Shown: one piece after another, positions 1-10,951 of the stretch
Position numbering within the stretch: the stretch's first letter is position 1
How the letters are laid out: each line of letters starts with the position of its first letter
NCBI RefSeq assembly: GCF_005080865.1
Contig: NZ_CP034861.1
Span: 496,001-560,000 of the forward strand
DNA length: 64,000 bases
Origin: Buchnera aphidicola (Muscaphis stroyani)
Lineage (GTDB): Bacteria > Pseudomonadota > Gammaproteobacteria > Enterobacterales > Enterobacteriaceae
Direction of reading: 5' to 3'
Notes under the pieces: generated by a model
Seen by the model: the letters and a program-made list of their open reading frames with translations, nothing else
Database searches by the model: none
What the model was told of the DNA's origin: nothing
Translations under genes and position numbers: made by a program

Positions 1-177
1 GTTTAAAACACAGGCAGAAGCCATTACTAAAGACGTACCTAAAATTGTATTTAAAAATAAAAACGGACTAAATTTTATATGAGAAGAAAATAAAAAACCA
101 CCCATTATTAAAATTATATTACCAAATATAATACCTGGTTTAATTATTTCACAGTAATGCTTAATAGAAATTATCAT
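1..177 (-). CDS. cyoE: protoheme IX farnesyltransferase (heme O synthase), N-terminal part
   Basis: The reading frame enters from the ATG at 175-177 and runs off the left edge, giving 59 residues. It starts with the KPGIIFGN segment and a GGF transmembrane stretch and continues to [13 protein letters not shown], the typical N-terminus of the UbiA-type prenyltransferase CyoE. The family adds a farnesyl group to protoheme IX in the inner membrane to make the heme O needed by the bo3 oxidase. It lies 12 bases after cyoD in the same direction, the usual end of a cyoABCDE operon. The catalytic aspartate-rich loops lie outside the window. Confidence 0.95.
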   Translation of the reverse strand, partial: MIISIKHYCEIIKPGIIFGNIILIMGGFLFSSHIKFSPFLFLNTILGTSLVMASACVLN

Positions 178-189
178 ATTTAAGTATCT

Positions 190-519
190 TTAAAAAATTA
201 TCGTATGATGATTTAAATTCCACATAATCCATATCGAACCAAATAATACAATAAATAATATTATTAACGTAAATAATAAAGATACTATATTCCATTGATT
301 TTTTTTAGATGGATTTAAATCTAAAAAACACAAAAAATGAATTACAATTTGAATTAAACATGAAGATAATATAACTATATAAGTTATTTTTTTAGAAAAT
401 AACTCATTAATTACAGACAAAAATGAAATTGCTGTAAATACAGCAGAAAATAAAAAACCAAAAATATAATATTTAATTTCTCTGTGACAATTTTTTAATA
501 ATGGAAAAAAATTATTCAT
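190..519 (-). CDS. cyoD: cytochrome bo3 ubiquinol oxidase subunit IV
   Basis: The product has 109 residues, the same length as E. coli CyoD. Three hydrophobic segments are visible (about residues 17-37, 46-66 and 79-101), as in the family. CyoD is a small membrane subunit that helps assemble the CuB-containing core of the oxidase. The start ATG overlaps the stop of cyoC in an ATGA arrangement at 516-519, which indicates translational coupling. Nothing in the sequence suggests decay. Confidence 0.95.
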   Translation of the reverse strand: MNNFFPLLKNCHREIKYYIFGFLFSAVFTAISFLSVINELFSKKITYIVILSSCLIQIVIHFLCFLDLNPSKKNQWNIVSLLFTLIILFIVLFGSIWIMWNLNHHTIIF

Positions 520-1133
520 AAAATAGCCTCATTTAAATAAACAAAAGTAAACACACAAATCCATATAATATCCAAGAAATGCCAAAACAAACTCAAACAT
601 AAAATACGAGTATGAACTGAATTAGTTACACCCGATATTATAGTTTGAAAAAAAATAAATAACATAAAAATTAAACCTAAAACAACGTGTGCTCCATGAA
701 TACCCACTAAAGAAAAAAAAGAAGATAACAAAGCATTTTGATTAGGACCTAAGTCATTAACAATAAGTTTATAAAATTCATTAATTTCCATTGTAATAAA
801 GCATATACCTAAAATAAAAGTTATTATTAAATATACAAAAATCATTATAGTATTTTTTTGTTTAGCAGATATAACTATCATTCCACATGACAGTGAACTT
901 AATAAAAGAACAATTGTCTCTAAAAATACATCAAACAAATTTAAAATTTTATAACTGAAATGAAAAGATGAACTGGAATGAGCAACAACATATACCGCAA
1001 ACAAAACTGAAAACATTATGCAATCGCTCATAAGATACAACCATAATCCAAGTAATTTATTATTTTTAGACTGCTTCTTATGAAAATTATGCACAGTATT
1101 TGAATTAATGCATTTTATTTTTTTTTCTATCAT
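516..1133 (-). CDS. cyoC: cytochrome bo3 ubiquinol oxidase subunit III
   Basis: The product has 205 residues against 204 in E. coli. It has about five transmembrane helices and the heme-copper oxidase subunit III landmarks: the early KLLGLWLYLMSDCIMF segment and the central GIHGAHVVLGLIFM motif around residues 143-156. Subunit III flanks subunit I in the inner membrane and stabilises it. It lies 24 bases after cyoB and overlaps cyoD by four bases, so it reads as the middle of the operon. Confidence 0.97.
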   Translation of the reverse strand: MIEKKIKCINSNTVHNFHKKQSKNNKLLGLWLYLMSDCIMFSVLFAVYVVAHSSSSFHFSYKILNLFDVFLETIVLLLSSLSCGMIVISAKQKNTIMIFVYLIITFILGICFITMEINEFYKLIVNDLGPNQNALLSSFFSLVGIHGAHVVLGLIFMLFIFFQTIISGVTNSVHTRILCLSLFWHFLDIIWICVFTFVYLNEAIL

Positions 1134-1157
1134 TTTACTCTCACTTTAAAAATATTT

Positions 1158-3113
1158 TTAAAATTTTGATTTTTCTATTTTTTCAATTTCATCTATAGAT
1201 ATATTATATTCAAGGTCTTTTTTAAGACTATAAAAAAACAAACTTAAGATAATAGAAAAAAAAGAAAAAATACATAACCAATTAATATGCCATACCGCTG
1301 CAAAACCAAAAAATAATGCAAAAATGCTAATAAAAAAACCAAATCCTGTATTTTTAGGTATACAAATTTCTTTATAATTTTTTTGATTATATCTTTTTTC
1401 TTGAAATTGTTTATGAAACCAAAAATCATCTTTATATTTAATATTTGGAATAATTGCAAAATTATATATAGGAGCAGGTGAAGATGTAGACCATTCTAAA
1501 GTTCTTCCATCCCATGGATCTCCAGTAGTATCTAAATAAAATTTACGATCTTTTATTGAAACCCAAAACTGTACAATTTGACAAATAATTCCTATTCCAA
1601 TTAAAATAGCTCCAAAAGCGGAAATAGACAACAATAGATGAAATTCTGGATTAATGTCTTGACTTAACCTGCGTGTCATTCCCATAAAACCTAAGAAATA
1701 AAGAGGCATAAAAGCAATAAAAAAACCTATAATCCAAAACCAAAAAGCACGCTTACCCCATTTTTCATTTAAAATAAAACCAAAAAGTTTAGGAAACCAA
1801 TAAGTGATTCCAGAAAAACATCCAAAAACAACTCCTCCGATAATTACATTATGAAAATGAGCGACTAAAAATAAACTATTATGTAATATAAAATCAGCTG
1901 GAGGAACTGAAAGTAAAACGCCTGTCATCCCTCCAATAGAAAACGTAACTAAAAATCCAATAGTCCATAACATGGAAGAATGCATTTGAACGCGACCTTG
2001 ATACATAGTAAATAACCAATTAAAAATTTTTACTCCAGTAGGAATAGCTATGATCATTGTAGTTATACCAAAAAATGCATTTACATCAGCCCCTGCGCCC
2101 ATTGTAAAAAAATGATGCAACCAAACAACAAAAGATAAAATAGTAATAGCCAATGTTGCCCATACTAAAGAAGTGTATCCAAATAAAGTTTTTTTTGAAA
2201 AAGTAGCAACTACCTCTGAAAAAACACCAAAAGCCGGTAAAATTAAAATATATACTTCTGGATGCCCCCAAATCCATATTAAATTAACATACATCATTGC
2301 GTTTCCACCTAGATCATTAGTGAAAAAATGAAAATCAAAATAACGATCTAAAGTTAAAAAAATCAAAGTCATAGTTAAAACAGGAAAAGAGATAATAATT
2401 AAAATATTCGTGCACAGAGACGTCCAAGTAAAAACAGGCATTTTAAAAAAGTTCATCCCTGGAGCTCTCATTTTTAAGATAGTTACTAAAAAATTAATAC
2501 CTGTTAATGTAGTTCCAATTCCTGCGATTTGCAGACTCCAAATCCAGTAATCAACTCCAACACCTGGGCTGTATTTAATTTCAGATAGCGGCGGATAAGA
2601 TAACCAACCTGTTTCAGCAAATTCTCCTATTCCTAAGGATAAAGTAATTAATACTGCGCTGCTTGCATTTAACCAAAAACTTAAATTATTAAGAAACGGA
2701 AAAGCTACGTCACGAGCTCCAATTTGTAATGGAACGACTAAATTCATCAATCCGATCACAAATGGCATGGCTACAAAAAAAATCATTATTACGCCATGAG
2801 CAGTAAATATTTGATCATAATGATGAGATGGTAAAAATCCTTTACAACCAGATGACGAAATAACTTGTTGTGTGCGCATTAAAAGTGCATCAGCAAAACC
2901 TCTAAAAAGCATAATAAAAGCAAGAATTCCATACATAATAGATATTTTTTTATGATCAACTGTAGTGACCCACTCAGACCATAAATAATTCCATTTTTTA
3001 TAATAAGTAAGCCCTGAAGCAATGCTTATTCCAATAAAAATTATTAAACTATATGTAACCATAATAATTGGTTCATCATAAGGTATCGCATTTAATGTTA
3101 ATTTTCCCAACAT
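1158..3113 (-). CDS. cyoB: cytochrome bo3 ubiquinol oxidase subunit I
   Basis: This is the catalytic subunit, 651 residues against 663 in E. coli. It oxidises ubiquinol, reduces oxygen to water and pumps protons. All metal ligands fall at the E. coli positions: H106 and H421 for the low-spin heme, H284, H333 and H334 for CuB, H419 for heme o3, and Y288 cross-linked to H284. Quinone-site residues R71, D75, H98 and Q101 are also present. The protein is strongly hydrophobic throughout, as expected for about 15 helices. The start is the ATG beginning [16 protein letters not shown], 51 bases after cyoA. Active-site conservation argues that aerobic respiration is intact. Confidence 0.99.
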   Translation of the reverse strand: MLGKLTLNAIPYDEPIIMVTYSLIIFIGISIASGLTYYKKWNYLWSEWVTTVDHKKISIMYGILAFIMLFRGFADALLMRTQQVISSSGCKGFLPSHHYDQIFTAHGVIMIFFVAMPFVIGLMNLVVPLQIGARDVAFPFLNNLSFWLNASSAVLITLSLGIGEFAETGWLSYPPLSEIKYSPGVGVDYWIWSLQIAGIGTTLTGINFLVTILKMRAPGMNFFKMPVFTWTSLCTNILIIISFPVLTMTLIFLTLDRYFDFHFFTNDLGGNAMMYVNLIWIWGHPEVYILILPAFGVFSEVVATFSKKTLFGYTSLVWATLAITILSFVVWLHHFFTMGAGADVNAFFGITTMIIAIPTGVKIFNWLFTMYQGRVQMHSSMLWTIGFLVTFSIGGMTGVLLSVPPADFILHNSLFLVAHFHNVIIGGVVFGCFSGITYWFPKLFGFILNEKWGKRAFWFWIIGFFIAFMPLYFLGFMGMTRRLSQDINPEFHLLLSISAFGAILIGIGIICQIVQFWVSIKDRKFYLDTTGDPWDGRTLEWSTSSPAPIYNFAIIPNIKYKDDFWFHKQFQEKRYNQKNYKEICIPKNTGFGFFISIFALFFGFAAVWHINWLCIFSFFSIILSLFFYSLKKDLEYNISIDEIEKIEKSKF

Positions 3114-3164
3114 TTTTTATTCCTCATAATTAAAAATTAAAACAATTTTTTAAAAATTTTATTT

Positions 3165-4031
3165 TTAAATTTTTTTTGTTTTATCATGAAATTGATGAAT
3201 TATTTCATCAAACAAATTTTTTTTAACATCTGAAAAATATTCTATAAAATTGTTCTCACTTGGATCAGATATAATTTTAAAATTTTTTTTTGTGTTTATT
3301 TTTTTATTCGAATTTTGAATTTTTTTTACCCATCTCATAAATTCTTTATTTTTTGATACGCATAAAACAGTGAATTTCATGTTAGAAAAACCTTTCCCGC
3401 TATAATTAGATGATATTCCCTTGTATTTTCCAGAGTAATTAGAAATTAAATTTAATTGAGTTGTCATACCAGGCATGGCATATACTTGACTACCTAAGGA
3501 TGGAATAAAAAAGGAATTCATAACAGAATTCGAAGTAATTCTAAAAATAACAGGATGATTTATAGGAAATACAATTTCATTAATAGTTGCAATATTATAT
3601 TCCGGATAAATAAACAACCATTTCCAATCCAAAGCAATAACATCAATTTTTATTGAAGAATTTTTAGATTCTATTGGTTTTTTTGGATCTAATTCGTGAC
3701 TAGAATTCCATGATAAAAATGCTAAAAAAAATATAATTAAAATAGGAATAGTCCAAACTGTAATTTCAATTTTTTTTGAATCAGACCAATTTGGCTTATA
3801 AATTTGATTTTGATTGGAAGCTTTATATTTTATTGAAAAATATATTGTCATAAAAATTACTGGAACAATTACTAAGAGCATTATAATAAATACTGTTAAT
3901 ATCAGCGATCTCTCCTTTATAGCAACTAATCCATGGGGATTTAATAATACACTATCGCAACCATTTAACAAAAAAACAACAGAAATCAAAAATATTTTTT
4001 TTAAATAATTGTTAAAATTTATATATTTCAT
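3165..4031 (-). CDS. cyoA: cytochrome bo3 ubiquinol oxidase subunit II (lipoprotein)
   Basis: The product has 288 residues; E. coli CyoA has 315 and the difference is a shorter C-terminal tail. A lipoprotein signal ends in LLNGC with Cys25 as the lipidated residue. Two transmembrane helices follow (about residues 43-63 and 91-110), then a periplasmic cupredoxin-like domain with [22 protein letters not shown]. The CuA-binding cysteines of cytochrome c oxidases are absent, as is normal for quinol oxidases. It is the first gene of the cyo operon. The promoter must lie in the spacer shared with bolA. Confidence 0.97.
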   Translation of the reverse strand: MKYINFNNYLKKIFLISVVFLLNGCDSVLLNPHGLVAIKERSLILTVFIIMLLVIVPVIFMTIYFSIKYKASNQNQIYKPNWSDSKKIEITVWTIPILIIFFLAFLSWNSSHELDPKKPIESKNSSIKIDVIALDWKWLFIYPEYNIATINEIVFPINHPVIFRITSNSVMNSFFIPSLGSQVYAMPGMTTQLNLISNYSGKYKGISSNYSGKGFSNMKFTVLCVSKNKEFMRWVKKIQNSNKKINTKKNFKIISDPSENNFIEYFSDVKKNLFDEIIHQFHDKTKKI

Positions 4032-4385
4032 TTAATAACCTCAAATTACAATAGTGTTTATTTTGTAATTAAAATAGTATCCTATTTAATATTTTATTAC
4101 ATGTGAAACTATGATTAAAAGTGTTATTTATTAGAATAGTTATTTTAATTATATATATTCAAAAAATAATAAATGCTTTAGGGAAATAATTGAATTTTTT
4201 ATAAAAAATTGATAAAATTTAATCTTTTAATTTTACGTTTAAATTTTAAGTCTCTATTGTTGGATTTTATTGTAAAATTTTTAGAATTAAATAAATTTAA
4301 AATTTATTTTTAAAAAATAAAAATATTTTTTGAAAATGTGTTATTTTACTTTTCTAGAAAATAGAGGATATAAAACGTATTAATA
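4032..4385. promoter_or_regulatory. divergent spacer between cyoA and bolA
   Basis: These 354 bases hold no convincing reading frame. In E. coli the equivalent position holds ampG and yajG, which are absent. The spacer must carry promoters for both flanking genes. An imperfect inverted repeat lies at 4068-4090 (arms around a TATC loop, one unpaired A) about 40 bases upstream of cyoA. I could not pick a clear -35/-10 pair because the whole stretch is A and T. Confidence 0.4.
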
Positions 4386-4703
4386 ATGCTAAAAAAAATA
4401 AAAAAATTTTTAATATCTCAAATGAAAATTGTTGATATTGAAATTTATAACGATAGCAATTTACATTACCATTCAAAAAAATGCCTAACGCACTTAAGAT
4501 TACTGATTATTAGTGACGATTTTGTAAATCAAACATCAGTTTTTAGACATCAAAAAATTTTTTTAATGCTACAAAAAGTGAATAAAAAAAAAATATATTC
4601 AATAACACTTTACACTTACACTTTAAGTGAATGGAAAGATAAAAAAAATAAAAAAATCCATTGTATACAATGTTTTAAAAAAAGAAAAAATTACTTTTTA
4701 TAA
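4386..4703 (+). CDS. bolA: BolA family protein
   Basis: The product has 105 residues, as in E. coli BolA. The conserved C-terminal half is clear: a histidine-bearing RHQKIF helix start and the YSITLYTYTLSEW strand, matching RHRMIY and ALHTYTIKEW of E. coli. BolA proteins pair with monothiol glutaredoxins in Fe-S cluster handling and affect envelope and stress responses. It stands upstream of tig as in E. coli. The N-terminus is lysine-rich and divergent, typical of AT-biased drift. Confidence 0.9.
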   Translation: MLKKIKKFLISQMKIVDIEIYNDSNLHYHSKKCLTHLRLLIISDDFVNQTSVFRHQKIFLMLQKVNKKKIYSITLYTYTLSEWKDKKNKKIHCIQCFKKRKNYFL

Positions 4704-4886
4704 ACTATATTCCAAAAGATAAAACATTAAAAAATTTATTTTTTAAGGTTATTAATTTTATTAATGAATATTTAAAAACCATATAATTGAATTAAATATA
4801 ACGTTCACTAAAATAAATAAAAATTGTATGTAAGAAAACATCTCAAATTAACTAATTAATATGATTTATTTTAAGGTAAAATCAAG

Positions 4887-6212
4887 ATGAAATTTTTTTT
4901 GGAAAAAAACAAAGATGCAGGTTATCGTGTCACAATTGAAATTCCAGAAACAATAGTTAAACAGACTGTTTACAAAGAACTTTACAGAATCAGTAAAAAT
5001 GTAAATATTAATGGATTTAGAAAGGGAAAAGTTCCTATTAATATCATACAAAAAAAATATGGCAACACAGTGCATTATGATGTATTCAACAAAATGATGC
5101 AAAAATATTTTTACAAGTTCATTCAACAAAAAAAAATAAAAATTATAGGATCTCCGAAATATGAGATATCTGAAAATTTACAGGATCAAAAAAATTTAAA
5201 ATATTCTGTAATTTACGAACTTTATCCGAATGTTAATATCGAAGATATCAATCTTATAAAAGCTCCAAAAATAATAGTACCAATTTCAGATGAAGAAATT
5301 AAAGAACAAATTAAAAAAAATAAAGAAAATATTATAGTATGGAATAAAGTAAATCGCACTATTAAAAATAATGATCGTGTAACTATTAATTATCAGATTT
5401 ACGATAATAAAAAAGAAATAACAAAATTTAGAGCAGAAAATGTTACGTTTATTATCTCTAATAACACTTTTGTGTCTTTGTTAAATCAAAAATTAATAAA
5501 TCATTATACTGACGATATTCTTTTTTTTAAAATAAAATTTTCTGATTTTCATCCAGAACAAGATCTTCAAAAAAAAGACATTACGTTTAAAGTGTATATT
5601 AAAAAAGTTGAAGAAAAACAAATACTAAAAAATAATAAAACATCTCAAGATAGCATTGAATTAAATCAATTTATCGAATTAAATTACAAAAAAATTAAAG
5701 ACAATTTAGTTCAAAAAATAAAAATTCTTTCTGAAAATTACTTAAAAAATCAAATTATAAAAAAATTAATCCAAAAAAATTCAATCAAAATACCTTTGAC
5801 ATTATTAAAAGAAGAAATAAAATTTTTAAAAAACAAATATATAAAAGAATATAAAGAAAAAAAACACAGCATTCTTGAAGAAGAATATCATAATGATATT
5901 GGGGCTAAAGCTAGAGATAAAATTCATATTAATTTAATTATTCAAAAAATTATTACTGATAACAAAATTGTATCGAATCCAATAGAAATACAATCACTTG
6001 TTCAACAAATATCTAAATGTTCGAAAAAACCATCAGAAATTATTAATTTTTGTAAAAAAAATAAAGATTTAATAGATATTATTAAAAATATAGAGTTAGA
6101 TAGAAAAATTATGAGTTTCTTATTAAAAAAAATTAAAATTTATAAAAAATATTTAACTCTCGAAGAAGCAATTAATTTTAAATGGATAAATAATATTACA
6201 TTATTTGAATGA
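4887..6212 (+). CDS. tig: trigger factor (ribosome-associated chaperone)
   Basis: The product has 441 residues against 432 in E. coli. The N-terminal ribosome-docking signature GFRKGKVP is intact near residues 44-51. The central FKBP-type PPIase region is recognisable only by its edges (DRVTINYQ and the closing VYIKKVEE). The segment matching E. coli GMIPGFEDGIKGHKAGE has lost the proline and glycines. The helical C-terminal arms are retained and very lysine-rich. It probably works as a holdase on nascent chains with reduced or no prolyl isomerase activity. It is followed by clpP as in E. coli. Confidence 0.95.
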   Translation: MKFFLEKNKDAGYRVTIEIPETIVKQTVYKELYRISKNVNINGFRKGKVPINIIQKKYGNTVHYDVFNKMMQKYFYKFIQQKKIKIIGSPKYEISENLQDQKNLKYSVIYELYPNVNIEDINLIKAPKIIVPISDEEIKEQIKKNKENIIVWNKVNRTIKNNDRVTINYQIYDNKKEITKFRAENVTFIISNNTFVSLLNQKLINHYTDDILFFKIKFSDFHPEQDLQKKDITFKVYIKKVEEKQILKNNKTSQDSIELNQFIELNYKKIKDNLVQKIKILSENYLKNQIIKKLIQKNSIKIPLTLLKEEIKFLKNKYIKEYKEKKHSILEEEYHNDIGAKARDKIHINLIIQKIITDNKIVSNPIEIQSLVQQISKCSKKPSEIINFCKKNKDLIDIIKNIELDRKIMSFLLKKIKIYKKYLTLEEAINFKWINNITLFE

Positions 6213-6383
6213 AATTTAACATAATCATGTTTTACTATTTAATTAAAAAAAATCTAAATAAAATTCTATAAATCGTTTTAAACTAAAATATCACAACCAA
6301 ATCTATCATATAAAAAATTAATAGCATTATTAAAAAATTTAATATTAATTATTTTAAAATATTTAATATTTTTAGGAAAAAAT

Positions 6384-7001
6384 ATGCTGAATAATCAAAG
6401 AAAAATAAAAGAATCTTATTCAACAATAATCCCTACAGTTGTGGATCAAAATTCTAGAGGGGAACGTTCATATGACATATATTCTCGTTTATTAAAAGAA
6501 CGAATAATTTTTATAACAGGTGTCATCGAAGATAATATGGCTAATAACATTATAGCCCAAATACTCTTTCTTGAATCTGAAAACACAACAAAAGATATAT
6601 TTTTATACATTAATTCTCCGGGAGGAATTATTACCTCAGGAATGTCTATTTATGACACTATACAGTTTGTTAAACCAGATGTCAGTACTATTTGCTTAGG
6701 TCAAGCCTGTTCCATGGCTGCTTTTTTATTGACTTGTGGGAAAAAAGGAAAAAGATTTTGTTTACCAAATTCAAGAATAATGATTCATCAACCGTTAGGT
6801 GGTTATCAAGGACAGGCTTCCGACCTTGTTATTCATACTCGTGAAATAATAAAAATGAAAAAAAAACTTATTCAATTAATGGCACTTCATACTGGAAAAA
6901 CAGCAAAAAAAATTGAAAAAGACACAGAAAGAGATTGTTTTATGTCAGCTGAAGAATCCATTAAATACGGTTTAATTGATTGCATTTTAACCAGTCGATA
7001 A
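6384..7001 (+). CDS. clpP: ATP-dependent Clp protease proteolytic subunit
   Basis: The product has 205 residues (E. coli 207). The catalytic triad is in place: Ser110 in GQACSMAAF, His135 in MIHQPLGG and Asp184 in DTERD. It forms the double-heptamer peptidase chamber that works with ClpX. The N-terminal propeptide region is short, as in E. coli. It is followed 106 bases later by clpX, so the two probably share a transcript. Sequence conservation is high compared with neighbouring tig. Confidence 0.98.
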   Translation: MLNNQRKIKESYSTIIPTVVDQNSRGERSYDIYSRLLKERIIFITGVIEDNMANNIIAQILFLESENTTKDIFLYINSPGGIITSGMSIYDTIQFVKPDVSTICLGQACSMAAFLLTCGKKGKRFCLPNSRIMIHQPLGGYQGQASDLVIHTREIIKMKKKLIQLMALHTGKTAKKIEKDTERDCFMSAEESIKYGLIDCILTSR

Positions 7002-7107
7002 TACAACGACATTAATTTGATAAATTTTATATGACTTATACAATAGAAAAAATACAATAGAATCTATTTACTCAAAAAATAAAAAAGTTATTAAAAAGAG
7101 AGGATGC

Positions 7108-8376
7108 ATGAAAGATAAGAGTAAAGATGATTCTAAAAAATTGCTTAATTGCTCTTTTTGTGGAAAAAATCAACAAGAAGTGAAAAAATTAATTGCTGGA
7201 TTATCAGTTTACATATGTGATGAGTGCATTAAATTATGTAATGATATTATTCTTAAAGAAGTTTATAATAATGAAAAAAAAGAAAAAAAATATCAAAAAA
7301 AAATTTTACCTAAACCCAATGAAATCAAAAAATATCTTGATAATTATGTAATTGGACAAGAACATACAAAAAAAATATTATCTGTTGCTGTTTACAATCA
7401 CTATAAACGTCTTCAAAATATCCAAAAAAATATAGATGAAGTAGAGCTGGATAAAAGTAATATTTTATTAATTGGACCTACTGGAAGCGGAAAAACACTG
7501 TTAGCTGAAACACTAGCTAGATTATTAGAAGTGCCTTTTGCAATCGCAGATGCAACTACTTTAACAGAAGCTGGTTATGTAGGAGAAGATGTTGAAAACG
7601 TAATACAGAAATTACTACAAAAATGCAAATATGATGTAAAAAAAGCAGAATTAGGAATTATTTACATAGATGAAGTGGATAAAATTTCAAAAAAATCTGA
7701 AAATCTTTCTATTACTAGAGATGTTTCTGGAGAGGGAGTGCAACAGGCTTTATTAAAATTAATTGAAGGAACTCTAGCTTCTGTACCTCCTCAAGGAGGA
7801 CGAAAACATCCTCAACAAGAATTCTTACAAGTTAATACAAAAAATATTTTATTTATATGCGCAGGGTCTTTTTTAGGATTATCTGGAATTATTTCGAAAA
7901 GACTAGATAAAAAAACAGAGATAGGATTTAATGCAGTTATAAAAAATACAGAAATCAAAAAAATAAAAGACATTTTCTTAAAGCAAGTAGAACCAAAAGA
8001 TTTAATAAAATTTGGACTCATACCTGAATTTATTGGTCGTTTACCCATAATTACTACATTAAATGAACTGACAGAAAATGCATTAGTAAAGATACTTTGC
8101 AATCCTAAAAACGCTTTAATTAAACAGTATCAAACACTATTTAAATTAGAAAAAGTAAAATTAGAATTCGATAAAGAATCTATTGTTGCTATTGCGAAAA
8201 AAGCTATGTTAAAAAAAACCGGGGCTCGTGGATTAAGATCCATAGTTGAAACAATTTTATTAGATATAATGTATGAATTACCGTCAATGACTAATGTAAC
8301 AAAAATATTAATTAATGCATCAGTCGTTAATAATAATGCGCATCCTGAAATAATATATGAAAAACATAAAATATAG
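7108..8376 (+). CDS. clpX: ATP-dependent Clp protease ATP-binding subunit ClpX
   Basis: The product has 422 residues (E. coli 424). Order of elements: zinc-binding domain with C15, C18, C37 and C40; Walker A GPTGSGKT at 123-130; pore loop GYVG at 156-159; Walker B IIYIDE at 184-189; IGF loop (IGFNA) for docking ClpP; sensor-2 GARGLRS near the end. It unfolds tagged substrates and feeds them to ClpP. The start ATG has GAGAGGA just upstream. Runs of eight and nine adenines lie at 7274-7303 inside the linker after the zinc domain. Confidence 0.98.
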   Translation: MKDKSKDDSKKLLNCSFCGKNQQEVKKLIAGLSVYICDECIKLCNDIILKEVYNNEKKEKKYQKKILPKPNEIKKYLDNYVIGQEHTKKILSVAVYNHYKRLQNIQKNIDEVELDKSNILLIGPTGSGKTLLAETLARLLEVPFAIADATTLTEAGYVGEDVENVIQKLLQKCKYDVKKAELGIIYIDEVDKISKKSENLSITRDVSGEGVQQALLKLIEGTLASVPPQGGRKHPQQEFLQVNTKNILFICAGSFLGLSGIISKRLDKKTEIGFNAVIKNTEIKKIKDIFLKQVEPKDLIKFGLIPEFIGRLPIITTLNELTENALVKILCNPKNALIKQYQTLFKLEKVKLEFDKESIVAIAKKAMLKKTGARGLRSIVETILLDIMYELPSMTNVTKILINASVVNNNAHPEIIYEKHKI

Positions 8377-8563
8377 AAAGTATTAGATGAACAAAAAATA
8401 AATTTTAGTAATTAAAATTTTTTTTTATTCTCATCTTTTAACATTTAGTATGATTTAACCATTCCTAAAAAACTTATCTAATTGTAGATGTAATTTTATA
8501 TTTTATTGCATCTTATAGTTTTCTAATAAATAAATAACGGAAATTCAAATAAGAGAGAGCTCT

Positions 8564-10897
8564 ATGAATTCTGAGCGTTCTGAACGCATTAAAATTCCTG
8601 TTTTACCATTAAGAGACGTAGTCGTCTATCCTCATATGGTAATTCCATTGTTCGTAGGTCGAAAAACATCAATTAAATGCATTGAAACATCTATGAACAA
8701 TGATAAAAAAATTATGCTGATTGCACAAAAAGACGCAGCTAAAGATGAACCTTCTACGAATGATTTATTTAAAATAGGTACCATTAGTTCAATTTTACAA
8801 ATGTTGAAATTACCAGACGGTACAGTAAAAGTATTAGTCGAAGGTTTGCAACGTGCTTGCATTAAAAATTTAATAAACAATAATCATCATTTTATAGCAG
8901 AAGTTGATTTAATTGTTTCAAGAGACGTTTTGAATAAAGAAAAAGAAGTGCTAATTCGAACAACAATCAATCAATTTGATTCTTACATAAAATTAAATAA
9001 AAAAATACCGTCAGAAATATTAAATACACTTAATAATATTAAAAATTTAGAAAAATTAGCTGATACAATAGCAGCTCACATGCCATTAAAAATAAAAGAT
9101 AAACAATCAGTATTAGAAATTGTTAACATTAACGAAAGATTAGAATTTTTAATGGCAATCATGGAAACGGAAATAGATTTATTACAAGTAGAAAAAAGAA
9201 TTCGAAATCGTGTTAAACAACAAATGGAAAAAAGTCAAAGAGAATATTATCTGAATGAACAAATAAAAGCAATCCAAAAAGAACTAGGTGACATAGATGA
9301 AATCCCAGATGAAAACAAAATTTTAAAAGAAAAAATTAAAGCTTCAAAAATGACGAAAGAAGCTAAAGAAAAAACAGAATCTGAACTTCAGAAGTTAAAA
9401 ATGATGCCTTCTATGTCAGCAGAAGCAACAGTTGTACGAAGCTATATTGATTGGATGATACAAGTACCTTGGAGCCTTAGGACAAAAACTAAAAAAAATC
9501 TTAGCCAAGCCAAAAAAATTCTTGATACAGACCATTTTGGACTTGAAAATGTTAAAGATCGAATACTAGAATATTTAGCAGTACAAAGTCGAACCAATAA
9601 AGTCAAAGGTCCTATTTTATGTTTAATCGGGCCTCCTGGTGTAGGAAAAACATCATTAGGAAAATCAATCGCTAGATCTACAGGAAGAAAATATGTTAGA
9701 ATGGCTTTAGGTGGCATAAGAGATGAAGCCGAAATAAGAGGTCATAGACGCACATATATAGGATCAATGCCAGGAAAAATAATTCAAAAAATGGCAAAAG
9801 CAAAAGTTAAAAATCCTTTATTTTTGTTAGATGAAATTGATAAAATATCATGTGATATCAGAGTAGATCCCGCATCCGCATTATTAGAAGTGTTAGATCC
9901 TGAACAAAACGTTAATTTTAATGATCATTATTTAGAAGTTGATTATGATCTTTCAGATGTTATGTTCGTAGCAACCTCAAATTCTATGAATATCCCATCT
10001 CCACTACTTGATAGAATGGAAATAATTCGATTATCTGGATATACTGAAAATGAAAAGTTAAACATAGCTAAAAAATATTTATATCCCAAACAATTAGAAA
10101 GAAATGCACTGAAACAAAATGAACTAACAATTAGCGACTGCGCTATTATTAGTATAATTCAGTATTATACTCGAGAAGCTGGAGTTCGAAGTTTAGAAAG
10201 AGAAATATCAAAAATATGTCGAAAAGTAGTAAAAAATCTACTTTTGAAAAAATCAATAAAAACAGTAAAAATAACCCAAAAAAACTTAAAAAAATTTTTA
10301 GGCATTAAGCGTTTCGATTATGGAAGAGTAAATATTTCTAACCAAATCGGACAAGTGATGGGTCTTGCATGGACTGAAGTTGGTGGAGAATTATTGACTA
10401 TTGAAAGCGCTTGTGTAATTGGAAAAGGAAAATTAACTTATACAGGATCTCTTGGAGAAGTAATGCAAGAATCTATTCAAGCAGCTCTGACTGTAGTTCG
10501 TTCTCAAGCTAATAGATTAGGGATAAAAAAAGACTTTAATGAAAAAAATGACATTCATGTTCATGTTCCAGAAGGAGCTACACCAAAAGATGGTCCAAGT
10601 GCTGGAATTGCTATGTGTACAGCTATCGTCTCTTCTTTGACAAATAATCCTATTAAGTCAGATGTTGCTATGACAGGAGAAATTACACTTCAAGGAAAAA
10701 TACTGCCCATTGGAGGATTGAAAGAAAAATTACTAGCTGCTCATAGAGGGGGCATTAAAAAAGTTTTAATACCATACGAAAATAAGCGTGATTTAGAAGA
10801 AATTCCTAAAAATATTATTGACGGATTAATTATTTATCCAGTACAGCACATTCAAGAAGTTCTAAAATTAACATTAGAAAATTCTCCGTATAATTAG
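8564..10897 (+). CDS. lon: ATP-dependent Lon protease
   Basis: The product has 777 residues (E. coli 784). The N-terminus MNSERSERIKIPVLPLRDVV is almost the E. coli sequence. Walker A GPPGVGKT is at 356-363, and the catalytic dyad Ser679 (DGPSAGIA) and Lys722 (GLKEKLL) is at exactly the E. coli numbering. Lon degrades misfolded proteins. A strong ribosome site (AAGAGAGAG) precedes the ATG. I looked for a heat-shock sigma-32 promoter (CTTGAA with CCCAT) in the 187-base spacer and did not see one. A terminator follows the gene. Confidence 0.99.
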   Translation: MNSERSERIKIPVLPLRDVVVYPHMVIPLFVGRKTSIKCIETSMNNDKKIMLIAQKDAAKDEPSTNDLFKIGTISSILQMLKLPDGTVKVLVEGLQRACIKNLINNNHHFIAEVDLIVSRDVLNKEKEVLIRTTINQFDSYIKLNKKIPSEILNTLNNIKNLEKLADTIAAHMPLKIKDKQSVLEIVNINERLEFLMAIMETEIDLLQVEKRIRNRVKQQMEKSQREYYLNEQIKAIQKELGDIDEIPDENKILKEKIKASKMTKEAKEKTESELQKLKMMPSMSAEATVVRSYIDWMIQVPWSLRTKTKKNLSQAKKILDTDHFGLENVKDRILEYLAVQSRTNKVKGPILCLIGPPGVGKTSLGKSIARSTGRKYVRMALGGIRDEAEIRGHRRTYIGSMPGKIIQKMAKAKVKNPLFLLDEIDKISCDIRVDPASALLEVLDPEQNVNFNDHYLEVDYDLSDVMFVATSNSMNIPSPLLDRMEIIRLSGYTENEKLNIAKKYLYPKQLERNALKQNELTISDCAIISIIQYYTREAGVRSLEREISKICRKVVKNLLLKKSIKTVKITQKNLKKFLGIKRFDYGRVNISNQIGQVMGLAWTEVGGELLTIESACVIGKGKLTYTGSLGEVMQESIQAALTVVRSQANRLGIKKDFNEKNDIHVHVPEGATPKDGPSAGIAMCTAIVSSLTNNPIKSDVAMTGEITLQGKILPIGGLKEKLLAAHRGGIKKVLIPYENKRDLEEIPKNIIDGLIIYPVQHIQEVLKLTLENSPYN

Positions 10898-10920
10898 TTA
10901 GAATACATTACAAAAAACTT

Positions 10921-10951
10921 GGCTGACATAAAAATGTCAGCCTTTCTCATT
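10921..10951 (+). terminator. rho-independent terminator after lon
   Basis: A perfect 9-bp stem (GGCTGACAT / ATGTCAGCC) with an AAAA loop covers 10921-10942 and is followed by TTTCTC. It lies 23 bases after the lon stop. This is one of the clearest hairpins in the window and is GC-rich against its background. The tail is a broken T run, so termination may be partial. It separates lon from ppiD where hupB lies in E. coli. Confidence 0.75.

Noticed and set aside
8377-8563. A heat-shock (sigma-32) promoter before lon, and likewise before clpP and htpG.
   Set aside because: No CTTGAA plus CCCAT pair at suitable spacing was found in these spacers.
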